NCBI GenBank assembly: GCA_028023455.1
Contig: JAQFVV010000050.1
Span: 1,375,411-1,439,410 of the forward strand
Length of the DNA stretch: 64,000 nt
Direction of reading: 5' to 3'
Origin: Epiperipatus broadwayi
Lineage: Eukaryota; Onychophora; Udeonychophora; Euonychophora; Peripatidae
The position numbers and the translations under genes are program-made. Positions within the stretch are counted from its first letter, which is position 1; every line of letters begins with the position of its first letter. Under the pieces are notes generated by a model. It was not told where the DNA came from. It saw only the letters and a program-made list of their open reading frames with translations, and made no database searches. This document shows positions 25,561 to 36,106 of this stretch, one piece after another.

Positions 25561-27425
25561 TGTAATTACTAATCTTTAAAAAAAATTGTTTTTTTCTAAG
25601 CATTGAACATTTACTGATAGAGGATAAAACAGTCCAACATATTATCAGAACTAAATATGAGATTTTGATGACTATGCAAGCCAATATGGAAACCACTAAT
25701 ATATCCATATAAAACATATTCCTCTGATTATTCATGTTTATATTTCTGCTTTTAACTTCTGCAAAAAACTACGCCATATTTAATTGTAAACCTTCAATGT
25801 ATTTTATTATCTTCCATATCTTCTCAATAGAAACAATTAATAGTGTGGTTTTTTAGATAGTCTTGGAAATAAATTTTATAACATGTGGATGTGTTTGTCC
25901 CATGATAAACATGCTCAAATTTTCCATTTAATACTATTTAAAGAATTATTGTACCAATCATTAATTTCACATCAGCAATTTGATAAATAGTGGATTTCGT
26001 AGTCATATATCCAGCAATTTTATTCTTTCCATCACATTTTTTGAAGTTTATGGAACATCCTTAAATACAATTTTCTTGTGTTTCATTTAATGTCAAAAGA
26101 AAGATCAAGTCTTACTTTTTTATTTAAAACAACAGCTCTATATACAATCAATTTTACCATAGAATTTGCATCAGTCTAATATGTAGTGCTTATATAAATT
26201 CAAAATAAACATGGGCTCAAATAAGTATGATTAAATATTTATTTAACTTACATATAATATACATTGACATATATTTAGTTATAATTTGATACTCTGATAT
26301 TATAAATATTACTACTAATGTAAAAGAAATACTAAAGACAGAGTTTACATTTAGTAAAATTTATTGTATTAAGTATACTTTCATCACTTTTGCATCATAC
26401 TCATGGTTAGCCTGCTAAGAACATACATTTTTGCTGATTTAAATTCTATTTGATCTTTGGTTCATTACATGTTATTTTTATGTAATGAAGCACACCTCTT
26501 TTATATTTACTTGATCATTACTTTCCTCACATATAATTTTATTAGCACTCAGATCACAACCATGACCCTATTTTCTTTCATGATTATAAAAGTCTGATGA
26601 GTTAGCAGCATTGGACTTTGTCTTTGATTTTTGATACCTTGATGAATGCTTGATCATTCTAGTTCTAAGATATGCTCTACCTTTACAATATAATTTACAT
26701 AAAGCACCTGCCATGCTATATACCTCTATGTTGGCTAGGTATAATCTCTTATGGTCATGCAACCATTGAAGCATGGGATTTCTAGCTGTAGCCGTGTGTA
26801 GATACAGTGTCACTTGCAGCTCCACTGTGACAGCTTGCCTCATATCAGATTTGATAATTAGTAGCTTCCAGTTTAATGTGAATTTGCCTCATTGTTTCAA
26901 CAATAATGAAAACAACATGCCTACTGTTGCTCAGCTGTAATAATTATTTGGTTGCTGTCTGACTTTTATCTCCAAATGGGCTATCAATTTATTGTCAGAT
27001 TCTCTTCCTTGATGAGAACAATTGGATTCACTGAGACTTTTCATCTACTAAACTGTTTCTGCCATTGAATGTTATTTATTCATACATCCATTGCTCTGGG
27101 TGATGAATGCTGAATCCATTCAAGATCAGATTCAATCTGGTTAGTCCAATTACTTAAAGATGAATTGGGCCATAGAAATGGCAGGACATTGAAATTGGTG
27201 CTGTAAAAACTAACATTTTACGAAGGTATTTAAAACACACCTTCTTGAGTTAATAATCACAGAGCTAAAAATTACTGTGATTTTTTACACCACTTAAGGC
27301 ATTCAAAACATAAAAGTAATGTCATGTTATATATGACTTGCTTTATTAATTATTGAGATTATTCTAGCCTTTGGAGTCAAATCATCAGCAGAATGTAAAT
27401 TCAGAATGAAAATAGACACCGTTGT
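25561..27425. other. Gene-free stretch with one less AT-rich patch
   Basis: The minus-strand 91-codon frame at 26568-26843 has mixed composition but no recognised domain; it could be a fossil repeat. The rest is AT-rich. Confidence 0.4.
26568..26843 (-). other. Unrecognised 91-codon open frame in a less AT-rich patch
   Basis: The frame is rich in charged and aromatic residues (for example LQWLHDHKRLYLANIEVY) and less AT-driven than neighbouring frames. I see no domain, signal peptide, splice context or homologous copy elsewhere in the window. It is most likely a fragment of an old repeat or a chance frame. Confidence 0.12.
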
Positions 27426-27937
27426 GGTACTTATGTATTAGTCCGGCGGTCGCAGGCACAAACAAATGTATATATAAAGACCTAACTAAACACACTTATA
27501 ATCTTCTTAAAAGAAAATGATTTAATTTTGCAAGTGGATATTAGATAATATTCCGATGAGTAGAAAGTTATGAGACAAAATGTCGGTTTTGCTGCTTTTA
27601 CGGCCAACAATAGCGGTGTTACGTTCAGGAATGTCGACAGAAAGTATCCATTCGTAACGGATCGTAGTTCGAGGTAAGAAAGTTCAGTCCACAGCAGTAA
27701 ATGCATGTTTGATTCATTTCCACTAGATAAAGTAATAGGTGATCATTTATCAAAATAAAAAATATTTATAAGTTTAGATGGTAGAAGATTATTTCTTACA
27801 AATAACGTAAATGCGTGTTAGTAGACGTTTGCATCATTTCCAAATGAATAAAGTTATAGATGGTTATTTTTCCAAATAAATATTGCCAGATTAATACGCA
27901 TATGAAATCTTATCGCCGGACTAATGTGTAAATAACG
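27426..27937. mobile_element. MITE-like element with TTAGTCCGGCG terminal inverted repeats
   Basis: The left end reads GGTACTTATGTATTAGTCCG then GCGGT. The right end, reverse-complemented, reads GTTATTTACACATTAGTCCG then GCGAT, giving terminal inverted repeats of about 25 bp with an identical ATTAGTCCGGCG core. The ~510-bp interior is less AT-rich and contains a diverged direct repeat (CATTTCC followed by an A/T-rich ATAAAGT block near 27716 and 27835). No transposase is encoded. The left tip closely resembles both tips of the shorter element at 29380-29585. No convincing TSD was resolved, so the superfamily is unassigned. Confidence 0.65.
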
Positions 27938-28886
27938 TTCCTGCACTTCTTAATATTCCCTATGTTGTTAAGCCGTCTATGAATGTCGTAAGCGATAATG
28001 GAGCAAATACATTTTTATTTTCAATACCAGTCTTTTATTTCAAATATAGAACAGTTTGATAAAAGATAGAACCATTGCTTTAATTACGTCCCCATTTCTA
28101 TATTTGTGCTGTTTTATTATATTTTTAATTACATATCACAATTTTTACAATTATTATAAAGAAGCATTAATACATTAATGAAATGTTGTTGTTAGATATT
28201 AACCTTTTTTTTTCTTTATTTTTCGAGACGAGTTAATTTTAAATCTAGCTTGGAAATGCAGCTTGTTTATTTAACTATCTGCTTCATTTCTCTAACTTAA
28301 CCTTTCATTATTGCATCGTGTAGGATTTTGATAAGAAGATTGCAATTCAGAATTCAATATGCCAATGTCAGTCACCTGTGAAAGTCTTTCAAATCAAAAC
28401 TAACAACTGATTTGATTTAAACTTTAGAAGATTTTTGGGCGAGTATTGTGAAGAAAAAGTTAACTAAGATTTAATTAGATTAATTGTTAAACTCTCTCCA
28501 GGGATTGAAATTAAAAACCTGGTAAAAGAAATACGAAAGAAAAAATTATTTGTTTTAATTTTACTATTTTTTTAAAAAATAACATTAAATATATATAAAT
28601 TTAAACAACTAAATTAAATTTTCATTTGTATTGATTTAGTTTTTTTTAAAAAAAAAATTAGGTATTTTAAAGTAAACATAAATCAAGTTTGACTTAGAGC
28701 TAACAGGCAACATTTCTTTTCCATCTCAATGCGTTTTATATCTGATTAGCTTTTTTCTTTTCAGGTACATTGATTTTTTTTTTTTATTGTTTAATTTGGT
28801 TACACTTTATATTCACATAAATATTTATTTAAAATTCTACTTATTTCAAAAATAAATTATGGCATTCAAAATAATTTAAAGCCAAA
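27938..28886. other. Gene-free AT-rich stretch
   Basis: No gene or repeat recognised. Confidence 0.5.
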
Positions 28887-28973
28887 GTCAAGCGGTTAGC
28901 GTGGCTGCTTTTCAAGCAGCTGGCGCGGGTTCGCTTCCCGGTCAACGCATTTGACTTACGAAAAAAAAAAAAA
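28887..28973 (+). mobile_element. tRNA-derived SINE, family A variant with poly(A) tail
   Basis: Starts at the family GTCAAG and carries a near-perfect anticodon arm (GCTGC, loop TTTTCAA, GCAGC), a T-arm-like CGGG-TTCGCTT-CCCG, and a 13-nt A tail (28961-28973). The loop corresponds to anticodon TTC (Glu type). AAGTCAA at 28886-28892 is complementary to TTGACTT near 28951-28957, but about ten extra bases between the T-arm and the latter make it unlike a functional tRNA. It is the best-preserved tRNA-like copy here, yet its 3' block differs from the family ATGCTATGACATATGA end. Confidence 0.75.
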
Positions 28974-29379
28974 TCATTAACAAACATTTTATTAGCAATG
29001 GGTTTAGTGCTGAATTTTTATGTGAACCCTAGTAAGGAATTGACTTTTAAAAATATATATTTTATTAAGTTTTCCATCTTTATAAGATAACCGGCGTAAT
29101 ATTTTATCTGCATGGTCTCAAATCCTATATAAAAAGGTCTCATCTGTCAATTAATCAGTTAGAGGAGTGGTGGGGAAGTTTTTTTTTTTTTACATTTGTG
29201 ACCCCTTTATCAGAAAAAAACTTGGGGAAACCTATTATTTGTTTTTACTATGCCAAATTATAAGTGGAATATGTAAAGATATTAATAATAAAATGATAGT
29301 GGTTTAATTAATATACAAATTGATATTTCCTAATACTTTAGTGCTAATCACACAGATTTGAAATGAAATTTTTGAAAAT
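28974..29379. other. Gene-free AT-rich stretch
   Basis: Nothing recognisable. Confidence 0.5.
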
Positions 29380-29585
29380 GGTACTTATGTATTAGACCTG
29401 CTAGCAATGTTTGTGGTGACAGCAGACCAGTGAAAGGAGGAATGGTGTTTGCAATGGCAGAATGAAGTACTTGTGACTTTTTAATATGGCACTCAGTCAT
29501 TGCAAACACCTCTTCCCCAACACTGGAGAAAGATACAGCATTCTACCATCACAAACATGGGCAGCAGATCTAATATGTAAGTACC
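29380..29585. mobile_element. Short MITE with about 36-bp terminal inverted repeats (GGTACTTA tips)
   Basis: The left tip GGTACTTATGTATTAGACCT continues into GCTAGCAATGTTTGTGGTG. The right tip, reverse-complemented, reads GGTACTTACATATTAGATCT and continues into GCTGCCCATGTTTGTGATG. The 206-bp element has no coding capacity. Its tips match the left tip of the 27.4-kb element, suggesting one parental transposon family. A/T runs at both flanks hide any TSD. Confidence 0.78.
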
Positions 29586-29847
29586 AAAAAATCTTCTACT
29601 TACAAAAAAAAAAGATATATGCAAAATAAGTGTATTTTCATGTGATTTTTATCTATTTTTAAAAATTAAATTTTTCAAAACTTATTAATATCAAAAACTG
29701 AAAAGAATATCTTAAAAATTACTCTTGGTGGTCATGAGCAATGGGTTTTGCATCACTGAATTAAACAAAATGATTATGCACACATATATACAAAAAGTTG
29801 ATAATACACTTTACAGATAATTGCTTCAAAATTTACTTAGTCACACT
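29586..29847. other. Short gene-free stretch
   Basis: A/T-rich sequence only. Confidence 0.45.
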
Positions 29848-30210
29848 AAAGGCTTTAACCTTTGACACTGCACTCTCTGAATATATTTTTAACACTAGAA
29901 GGACCTTGCCAAATCTTGATGCAAGATTACTACTTTATAAAGATAAGAACGGTCATCTTATCTTTAACCCAACTTTCTAATTAAATAGGTGAATCTGAAT
30001 GTATCTTGATTTGAGAGCATTAAGGTGTTAATTTCTTCACTATTTAAGTTCACTATGCTTCAGATTCACCTATTAAATTAGAATTATATTAAAGATAAGG
30101 CAGCTGTTCTTATCTTTATAATGTCATCGTAATCTTGTGTCAAGATTTGGCGAGGTCCCTTAGCATTAAAAATATATTCAGTGAGTGCAGTGTCAAAGGT
30201 TAAAGCCTTT
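29848..30210. mobile_element. Foldback/MITE element with 152-bp inverted arms
   Basis: The left arm (29848-29999) and right arm (30059-30210) are reverse complements with scattered mismatches and enclose a 59-bp loop. The outermost 28 bp (AAAGGCTTTAACCTTTGACA and onward) are perfect. No protein is encoded. If transcribed it would form a long hairpin. A related tip (AAAGGCTAAAACCTTTGA in reverse complement) occurs alone near 59800-59822. Confidence 0.82.
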
Positions 30211-30702
30211 AAATACTCACATATACTCATTTGTGCTTAATAAAAATATATAATTAGTCACAGTAAATAAGTTAATAGATTCATCTAATCATGCTTTAAT
30301 ATAACAAATTATATAACTAATACATTACAGAGTTATAACTTATGATAATAAGATGGAGTACAATTGCTCCTCTATTAAGTCAGTATTTAAAAAAAGTAAA
30401 TTATACTAAAATACTGAATTGATCAAAAATAATAATTTAAGCTTTAAAGCACCAGTTTCAAGGGAATCCACTCATCAGCTGTTGCTGTTCTAATATGACT
30501 AAATATAAATCAGAAAAGACTTGAATCTTATTTATATTAAAGCAGAAACACTTGCTACATTTTAAAATTAAAAAAATAAACATGCACAATTATTAACTAT
30601 GATGCTTCTTATAATTAACAAGTACACATATTATTATACTCTAGATAGATAGAAATTCAATCAACTTCATTTGTTCTATATATTTCATCATTAATACATA
30701 AT
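30211..30702. other. Gene-free AT-rich stretch
   Basis: Nothing recognisable. Confidence 0.5.
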
Positions 30703-31162
30703 GTAATGTGATGCGCTATAGATTCTCCTTTATTGGAGTCAAGAATCTCTCACCCATTATGCCCAAAAATATGTTAGCCATCTTAACTTTCCTTTTCATT
30801 CCCCATCCTATGTTTTTCCTATATTTTTCTCTATCCTGCTCCTTCCAATTCCACAACATCTTGTCCACTCTATGGCACTTATATCTAGATATCCTTTATC
30901 TTTTTCAGAACCCAGCATAAAATCCAAGAACCCACTATCTATATAATCACTTTGTTTATATTTATTCTCCCACAACTTCATTATTTGCACCCTTTCAGCT
31001 TGTATGCATTTACTTTCAATTAACAGATGCCTAATATTTTCTATACCTTTCACACATAACTTGCAGACTAAATCATCCATATTTCTCCATTTATGTGTAT
31101 ATTTGCTTATTGCTAATGATCCTGTTTGAACCTGAAACAGTAAAATACTTTCCTTGCTATAC
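30703..31162 (-). pseudogene. 5'-truncated LINE copy: C-terminal zinc-knuckle region and 3' UTR
   Basis: An open minus-strand frame (30808-31164) encodes the C-terminal end of the same non-LTR family as the 7.3-9.4 kb copy. It includes LFQVQTGSLAISKYTHKWRN, then VCKLCVKGIENIRHLLIESK, where the family has CxxC...H....C (the last Cys is Ser here), then MLGSEKDKGYLD. The 3' UTR and GATGTGATG-type terminus face left at about 30703. The frame begins abruptly where the next copy's 3' end is found (about 31163), so this is a short 5'-truncated insertion. No start codon or catalytic domain is present. Confidence 0.85.
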
Positions 31163-31167
31163 ATGGT

Positions 31168-31656
31168 GGCGTGATGTGATGCACTGTGACCTCCTTAAAT
31201 GGAGTCAGGAATCTCTGAGCAACTATTCCCAGAGAAACCTGTTAGCCACTTTCCCTTCCCTTTCTATTTCCAATCCTAAGTTTTCCCATAATCTGCGCCA
31301 TCCCATTTACACAACATAATCTTTGTCAACTCCATGACCTTTATATCTAAATCCTCCTTATCTATTCCTAAACCCAACATAAAAATCAATAACCCACTTT
31401 TTGTATAATCACTTTGTTCCTATTTATTCTTCCATAACTTCATTATTTGTACCCTTTCTGCTTTCAAGCATTTACATTCAATTAACAGATGCATAATATT
31501 TTCTATGCCTTCTTTACACAATTTGCAGACTAAATCAACCATATTTTTCCATTTACACGTATATTCTCTTGTTGCTAAAGATCCTATTTGAGCCTTAAAC
31601 AATAAACTACTTTCCTTACTATTATCATAAATTAACTCACACCTAATGTTCCATTT

Positions 31657-31707
<51 letters not shown>

Positions 31708-31723
31708 AATATATAATAGAATT

Positions 31724-31759
<36 letters not shown>

Positions 31760-31965
31760 AAATTCTTTTTACTCTCCATATTAGTTCTCCATCTCTCCAA
31801 CTCCCTATTCTTTATTAATGTATTTATTCTTTTATCCCATTCCTTACCACTATAACCTTAACAATCCTCCTAACACAATCATCCCAACTTTTGTACAAGT
31901 ACACTGATATAAATCCTTTATCCAAATCTTTTGTATACCACATTATCTTGTACCATCTACAGACA
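31168..31965 (-). pseudogene. Second 5'-truncated LINE copy of the same family, split by a microsatellite
   Basis: The minus-strand frame 31420-31602 repeats the motif set of the adjacent copy (FKAQIGSLATREYTCKWKN, VCKLCKEGIENIMHLLIECK), here with the full CxxC...H....C pattern. The 3' UTR at 31171-31320 matches the 9.24-9.39 kb region in reverse. Upstream coding similarity continues to about 31965 and aligns with about 8660-8880 of the plus-strand copy (blocks for YAEDL-like, WDDCVRRIV and ELER). A CT/TA microsatellite at 31658-31755 interrupts the coding region. It lies head-to-tail with the copy at 30703. Confidence 0.83.
31658..31755. repeat. Compound (CT)n-(TA)n microsatellite inside a LINE copy
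   Basis: About 15 CT units (31658-31689) are followed by TA runs (31690-31704 and 31730-31755) with an imperfect spacer. At the equivalent place in the 7-9 kb copy (about 8870-8890) only TTTAAATATATAGAAGTAAG is present, indicating that the array expanded from a short TATATA/GA seed within the element. Confidence 0.9.
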
Positions 31966-32221
31966 AAATAAATAAATAATTTTTGAGTAATGATTTTTGA
32001 TTTTAAAAAAAATATGTAGAGCAGAGATTGATTATTTTTTCCTCAAAGATTGCTATTTGTAGATAATACAACTTAACAATGTCCAATATAATTATACATG
32101 TATGCAATATTTAATTATTTATATAATGTGTTGTTTACTTTATAAAATTCTCAATCATTAGTGGATCATGATTTAACAAATAGTAGGCATGTAGATAATT
32201 TTATATTCTTGTGTGTTAAAA

Positions 32222-32356
32222 AACATATTTCTGTCAAGTGTTGTTAGCCAAGAAGTCATCACAGCTGCCTTGCAAGCAAGTAGTTGGTTGCAGACTGTTT
32301 TGAGTTCGCATCCCAGCCAATGCTATGACATATGAAAAAAAAAACAACATACTTCT
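32222..32356 (+). mobile_element. tRNA-derived SINE, family A (TTGCAAG subtype), with 11-bp near-perfect TSD
   Basis: The element (32233-32345) runs from GTCAAGTGTTGTTAGCC through CCTTGCAAGCAAGTAGTTGG and GAGTTCGCATCCC to ATGCTATGACATATG and a ten-base A tail. It is flanked by AACATATTTCT (32222-32232) and AACATACTTCT (32346-32356), which differ at one base. It starts at the same GTCAAG as the 12.9-kb copy, confirming the family 5' end. Confidence 0.85.
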
Positions 32357-33944
32357 ATTTTTTAACATAACCAATTGAATTAAATGTGCATATAACATAA
32401 TCATTATGTCATTAATATATTTTAGAGCCTTATTTTATATTTTAATAGAGCACATTTAAATATCTTCCATTAATTCATTATTTAACAAAATTCTTAAATG
32501 GTAAATCATGGCAAATTTACTAGACCAGTTTTAAGAGAAACTATTTCATCAGCCACATCAAGCTTAAACATCTAACTATAAAATAGAATGATTTGAATCT
32601 TATTTTTATAAAGCAGATTTCACATATTTTCTTTTCAAGTGAGACTGCTCCAAAGATATCACACTCTGACTGCATTTAACTCTGTTAACACTCATACAAT
32701 TTCTAAATTATGTATTCAATTTTAAAAAAATATTAAATTTCAAGCATACTTGTCCTCAAGAGATGGAGCCATTTAAAAACACAAAATAGATATATCCATA
32801 ATTTTAAATATTGTATTCTTAGTGAAACATTTTTATTAAAAAATTTTGATCTGTTTTTTTTTTATATTTTTTGGTAATTGTGAGTTTTCAAATAAACCAA
32901 GATGGCAGCCTGTATGTCTGAAAAATCTGCAGTTTTGCCCCATCCCCCAAATAAAAAGAATGTCTGCTAGGAAGCATCAAATTTAATATTTACATTCTAT
33001 TTTTTTATTAATGTTATTTTAAAAAAATAAGTCATTGTGAAAAAATTAATTACAATACTTATAGTTTATTTTGTTTTTGTATTAACATATTAACAAAAAA
33101 GTGGAAAAAATATATATTAATACAATTTATACTTTATTCATGTTGGTAACATGTACTCATATTGTGACCATTAATACACACTTTTTGGGAGGGCATGATA
33201 CTGTCACTTTGGGAATAGTTTACTGCATCATATTCTCTGATAGGAAGGTCCTAAATTTTTATCATAACAATTTACCAAAAAAAAAAAAAAACTACTGACA
33301 AAAGAAACACAGTGAATTGAACCAAAGTACAACAAAGAGAGACTCAATGCTTCCTACATTATATGCAAAAAAAAAAAAAAGAAATTGAAGTGAATCTTCT
33401 TAATTAAATTTATTGGAATTTATTTCTTTTTTAAACATAACAATCTAATTAAGAATTTTGTTTTAATTTAACAACTAACACAAGATGTAGGACAAAGTTC
33501 ACACAACCAACACTGGACCCCAATGCTATATTTTGTGATAAGCTCAAAGCTCTTCAAAACAATGATAAGATATTATCCTCTAGATTTTTATTTATTAATA
33601 CATGGAGCCTACTAGTATGTCCCACAGACCCTACATGAATATTGAACCTGATATATCCACATTGTAGTGTTTTGTAAATGAAGTAGTCTATGATGCAACA
33701 TGCCAGATTCTACTAAAGAGACACTGATTTCACACTACATGTATCCCAGCTGATAAGTTAGCATTATTGGGCTAACCTCAAAAGGGGTGGTCAATACCAA
33801 CAAAATGGAATGTATGTACTCAGTTATCAACCTGCTAGTGCAGAGAATGGCTCTGGTATACATCTTCCAGACCAATGCCAGCAAAGGATGAGCTAACATT
33901 AACAAAGTGCATTTATTATTCATCTGTACAATTTTATTATGTCA
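32357..33944. other. Gene-free AT-rich stretch
   Basis: Several A runs (about 33278-33291 and 33366-33380) but no gene or recognised repeat. The small frames at 33101-33298 and 33735-33923 have no motif. Confidence 0.45.
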
Positions 33945-35232
33945 ATAACCCTTCAACTATCCACACTATCTCATACAACTGATACACATGACCACACACA
34001 TGTAGAAAAGATTAATAATCACCAATATACGTATTGCATGCTAAACCAGCACTCATCAGTTGGTCCAGATTATCATCTCCCACATATATATATATATATA
34101 ATCAATGCTCAGTTTATATTAAGATAGCAAATCTTCATACTTTAATGGACAGGCTTCAATCCACTGCAACCTCCAACTTTTCAGCCATCCATATCATTAA
34201 AAATCTAATGATGAAAACTCAAATCCCATGCTGATGCTAATATTATTGCCATGTCCATGTTGACCTGAAGTCATTCTGACCCCTCATGTATAGGACAGTA
34301 TCCATTAAATACATATAAGAGGGATGGACAGGATACAAGCTTGATATGTAAATATATGAAAACCAGGAACTCTTCACAAACCTGGGAGCTTAATTGTAAG
34401 TATATTTGAGTTTTCATCATCAGATTTTCAATGATATGGATGGCTGAAAAGTTGGAGGTTGCAGTGGATTGAAGCCTGTCCATTAAAGTATGAAGATTTG
34501 CTATCTTAATATATACTGAGCATTGATTATATATATGTGTGGGAGATAATAATCTGGACCAACTGATGAGTGCTGGTTTAGCATGAAATACACATATATT
34601 GGTGATTATTAATCTTTTCTACATGTGTGTGGTTATGTGTATCAGTTGTATGAGATAGTGTGGATAGTTGAAGGGTGCTTGAAAATCTGAGTTCAAATCC
34701 TCTATACTTACAATTAAGCTCCCAGGTTTGTGAAGAGTGCCTGGTTTTCAAATATTTACATATCAAGCTTGTATCCTGTCCATCCCTCTTATATGTATTT
34801 AATGGATACTGTCCTATACATGAGGGGTCAGAGTGACTTCAGGTCAACATGGGCATGGCAATAATATTAGCATCAGCATGGGATTTGAGTTTTCATCATC
34901 AGATTTTCAATGATATGGATGGCTGAAAAGTTGGAGGTTGCAGTGGATTGAAGCCTGTCCATTAAAGTATGAAGATTTGCTATCTTAATATAAACTGAGC
35001 ATTGATTATATATATGTGTGGGAGATGATAATCTGGACCAACTGATGAGTGCTGTTTTAGCATGAATTACTTATATTGGTGATTATTAATCTTTTCTACA
35101 TGTGTGAGGTCATGTGTATCAGTTGTATGAGATAGTGTGGATAGTTGAAGGGTGCTTGAAAATCTGAGTTCAAATCCTCTATACTTACAATTAAGCTCCC
35201 ATGTTTGTGAAGAGTGCCTGGTTTTCAGATAT
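33945..35232. repeat. Repeat family C cluster: one inverted and two direct copies
   Basis: The ~300-bp core occurs as reverse complement at about 33950-34235 and forward at about 34406-34680 and 34878-35170. An accessory ~145-bp block (containing GAGGGGTCAGAGTGACTTCA) occurs forward at about 34690-34845 and inverted at about 34262-34405. The forward core ends in TAGTTGAAGGG, which fits the pol III A-box pattern, followed 24 nt later by GAGTTCAAATCC, a good B box; a tRNA-like origin is therefore plausible, although A-to-B spacing is short. Short frames across the cluster recur because the repeat recurs; I see no protein family in them. Confidence 0.85.
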
Positions 35233-36106
35233 TTATATGTCAATAAATATATTTTTAAAATTAACATATCTTTAGTAGATTATAGGCTGTCAAAACTGTA
35301 TATTTATCAAAAATAAGGGCTACCATCTTCGTTTTGTTAAAAAGTAAGTAACTAAACATTTTTAAACTTTGAATAAAGTTAATATTAATTAATAATTCAT
35401 TATACTTATTTATCAAGGCATTACTTTTTTTAAAAAACTAAACCTAAAAACATAGATATTTATTATTTTAATGATTAAAAAAACTAAAAATTATTTTTTA
35501 ACTTTTTTCTTTTACGAAAATGTTTTATAATATATATATTTAAATTTCATTTTAATTTGAAAAATATAATTATAGAAAAATATATTATACAAATATATTT
35601 TTTTAACAAATACATTTAAAAATTTGGTTGGAATTTCTATTTTCAAACGGACTCCAAATTCTTATTTTTCAAAACATTATTGTTTGACTGAATATATATA
35701 TATATGGTTTAGCTTTATGCTTTTAATGTATATATATATGATCACAGATGGAGCTTTACCAATATCTCCGAACAAGCTTGTGTTTACATAAACGTCAAAA
35801 GAGAATTCAATATCTTTTTCATTGTCTCCACCTCCAGATCAGCTGATTTCAAGATAATTGGCTATTATCAGTGAAGGGTAGGATTAGAAACTAGATCTAA
35901 ACACTAACTCTAAGAGTGTTTATGAACCACATCTCCATCTGTTTGCAAGGATGAATTTTTTAGACATGTAATGTCTTCAAATTCAGCCTAACAAAATAGA
36001 TAGCCATGCGGGTCTGAAATCAGTTCAGTTTCACCACATAGTAAAACACCTTCTACATTTATAATAAACAAAACAAGTTATAAATCACATAACTATATAT
36101 ATATAT
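35233..36106. other. Gene-free AT-rich stretch
   Basis: Long A and T runs and short TA runs (about 35692-35704, 36095-36112). No gene recognised. Confidence 0.5.

Noticed and set aside
28886-28957. A functional tRNA-Glu gene
   Set aside because: The anticodon and T-arms look good, but about ten extra bases separate the T-arm from the 3' complementary strand, a poly(A) tail follows, and related SINE copies exist, so it is a tRNA-derived SINE.
33939-35267. Several 62-70-codon frames with similar peptides (for example around STLQLSTLSHTTDTH)
   Set aside because: The peptide similarity only reflects the recurring non-coding family C repeat; frames differ in phase and length and lack any domain.
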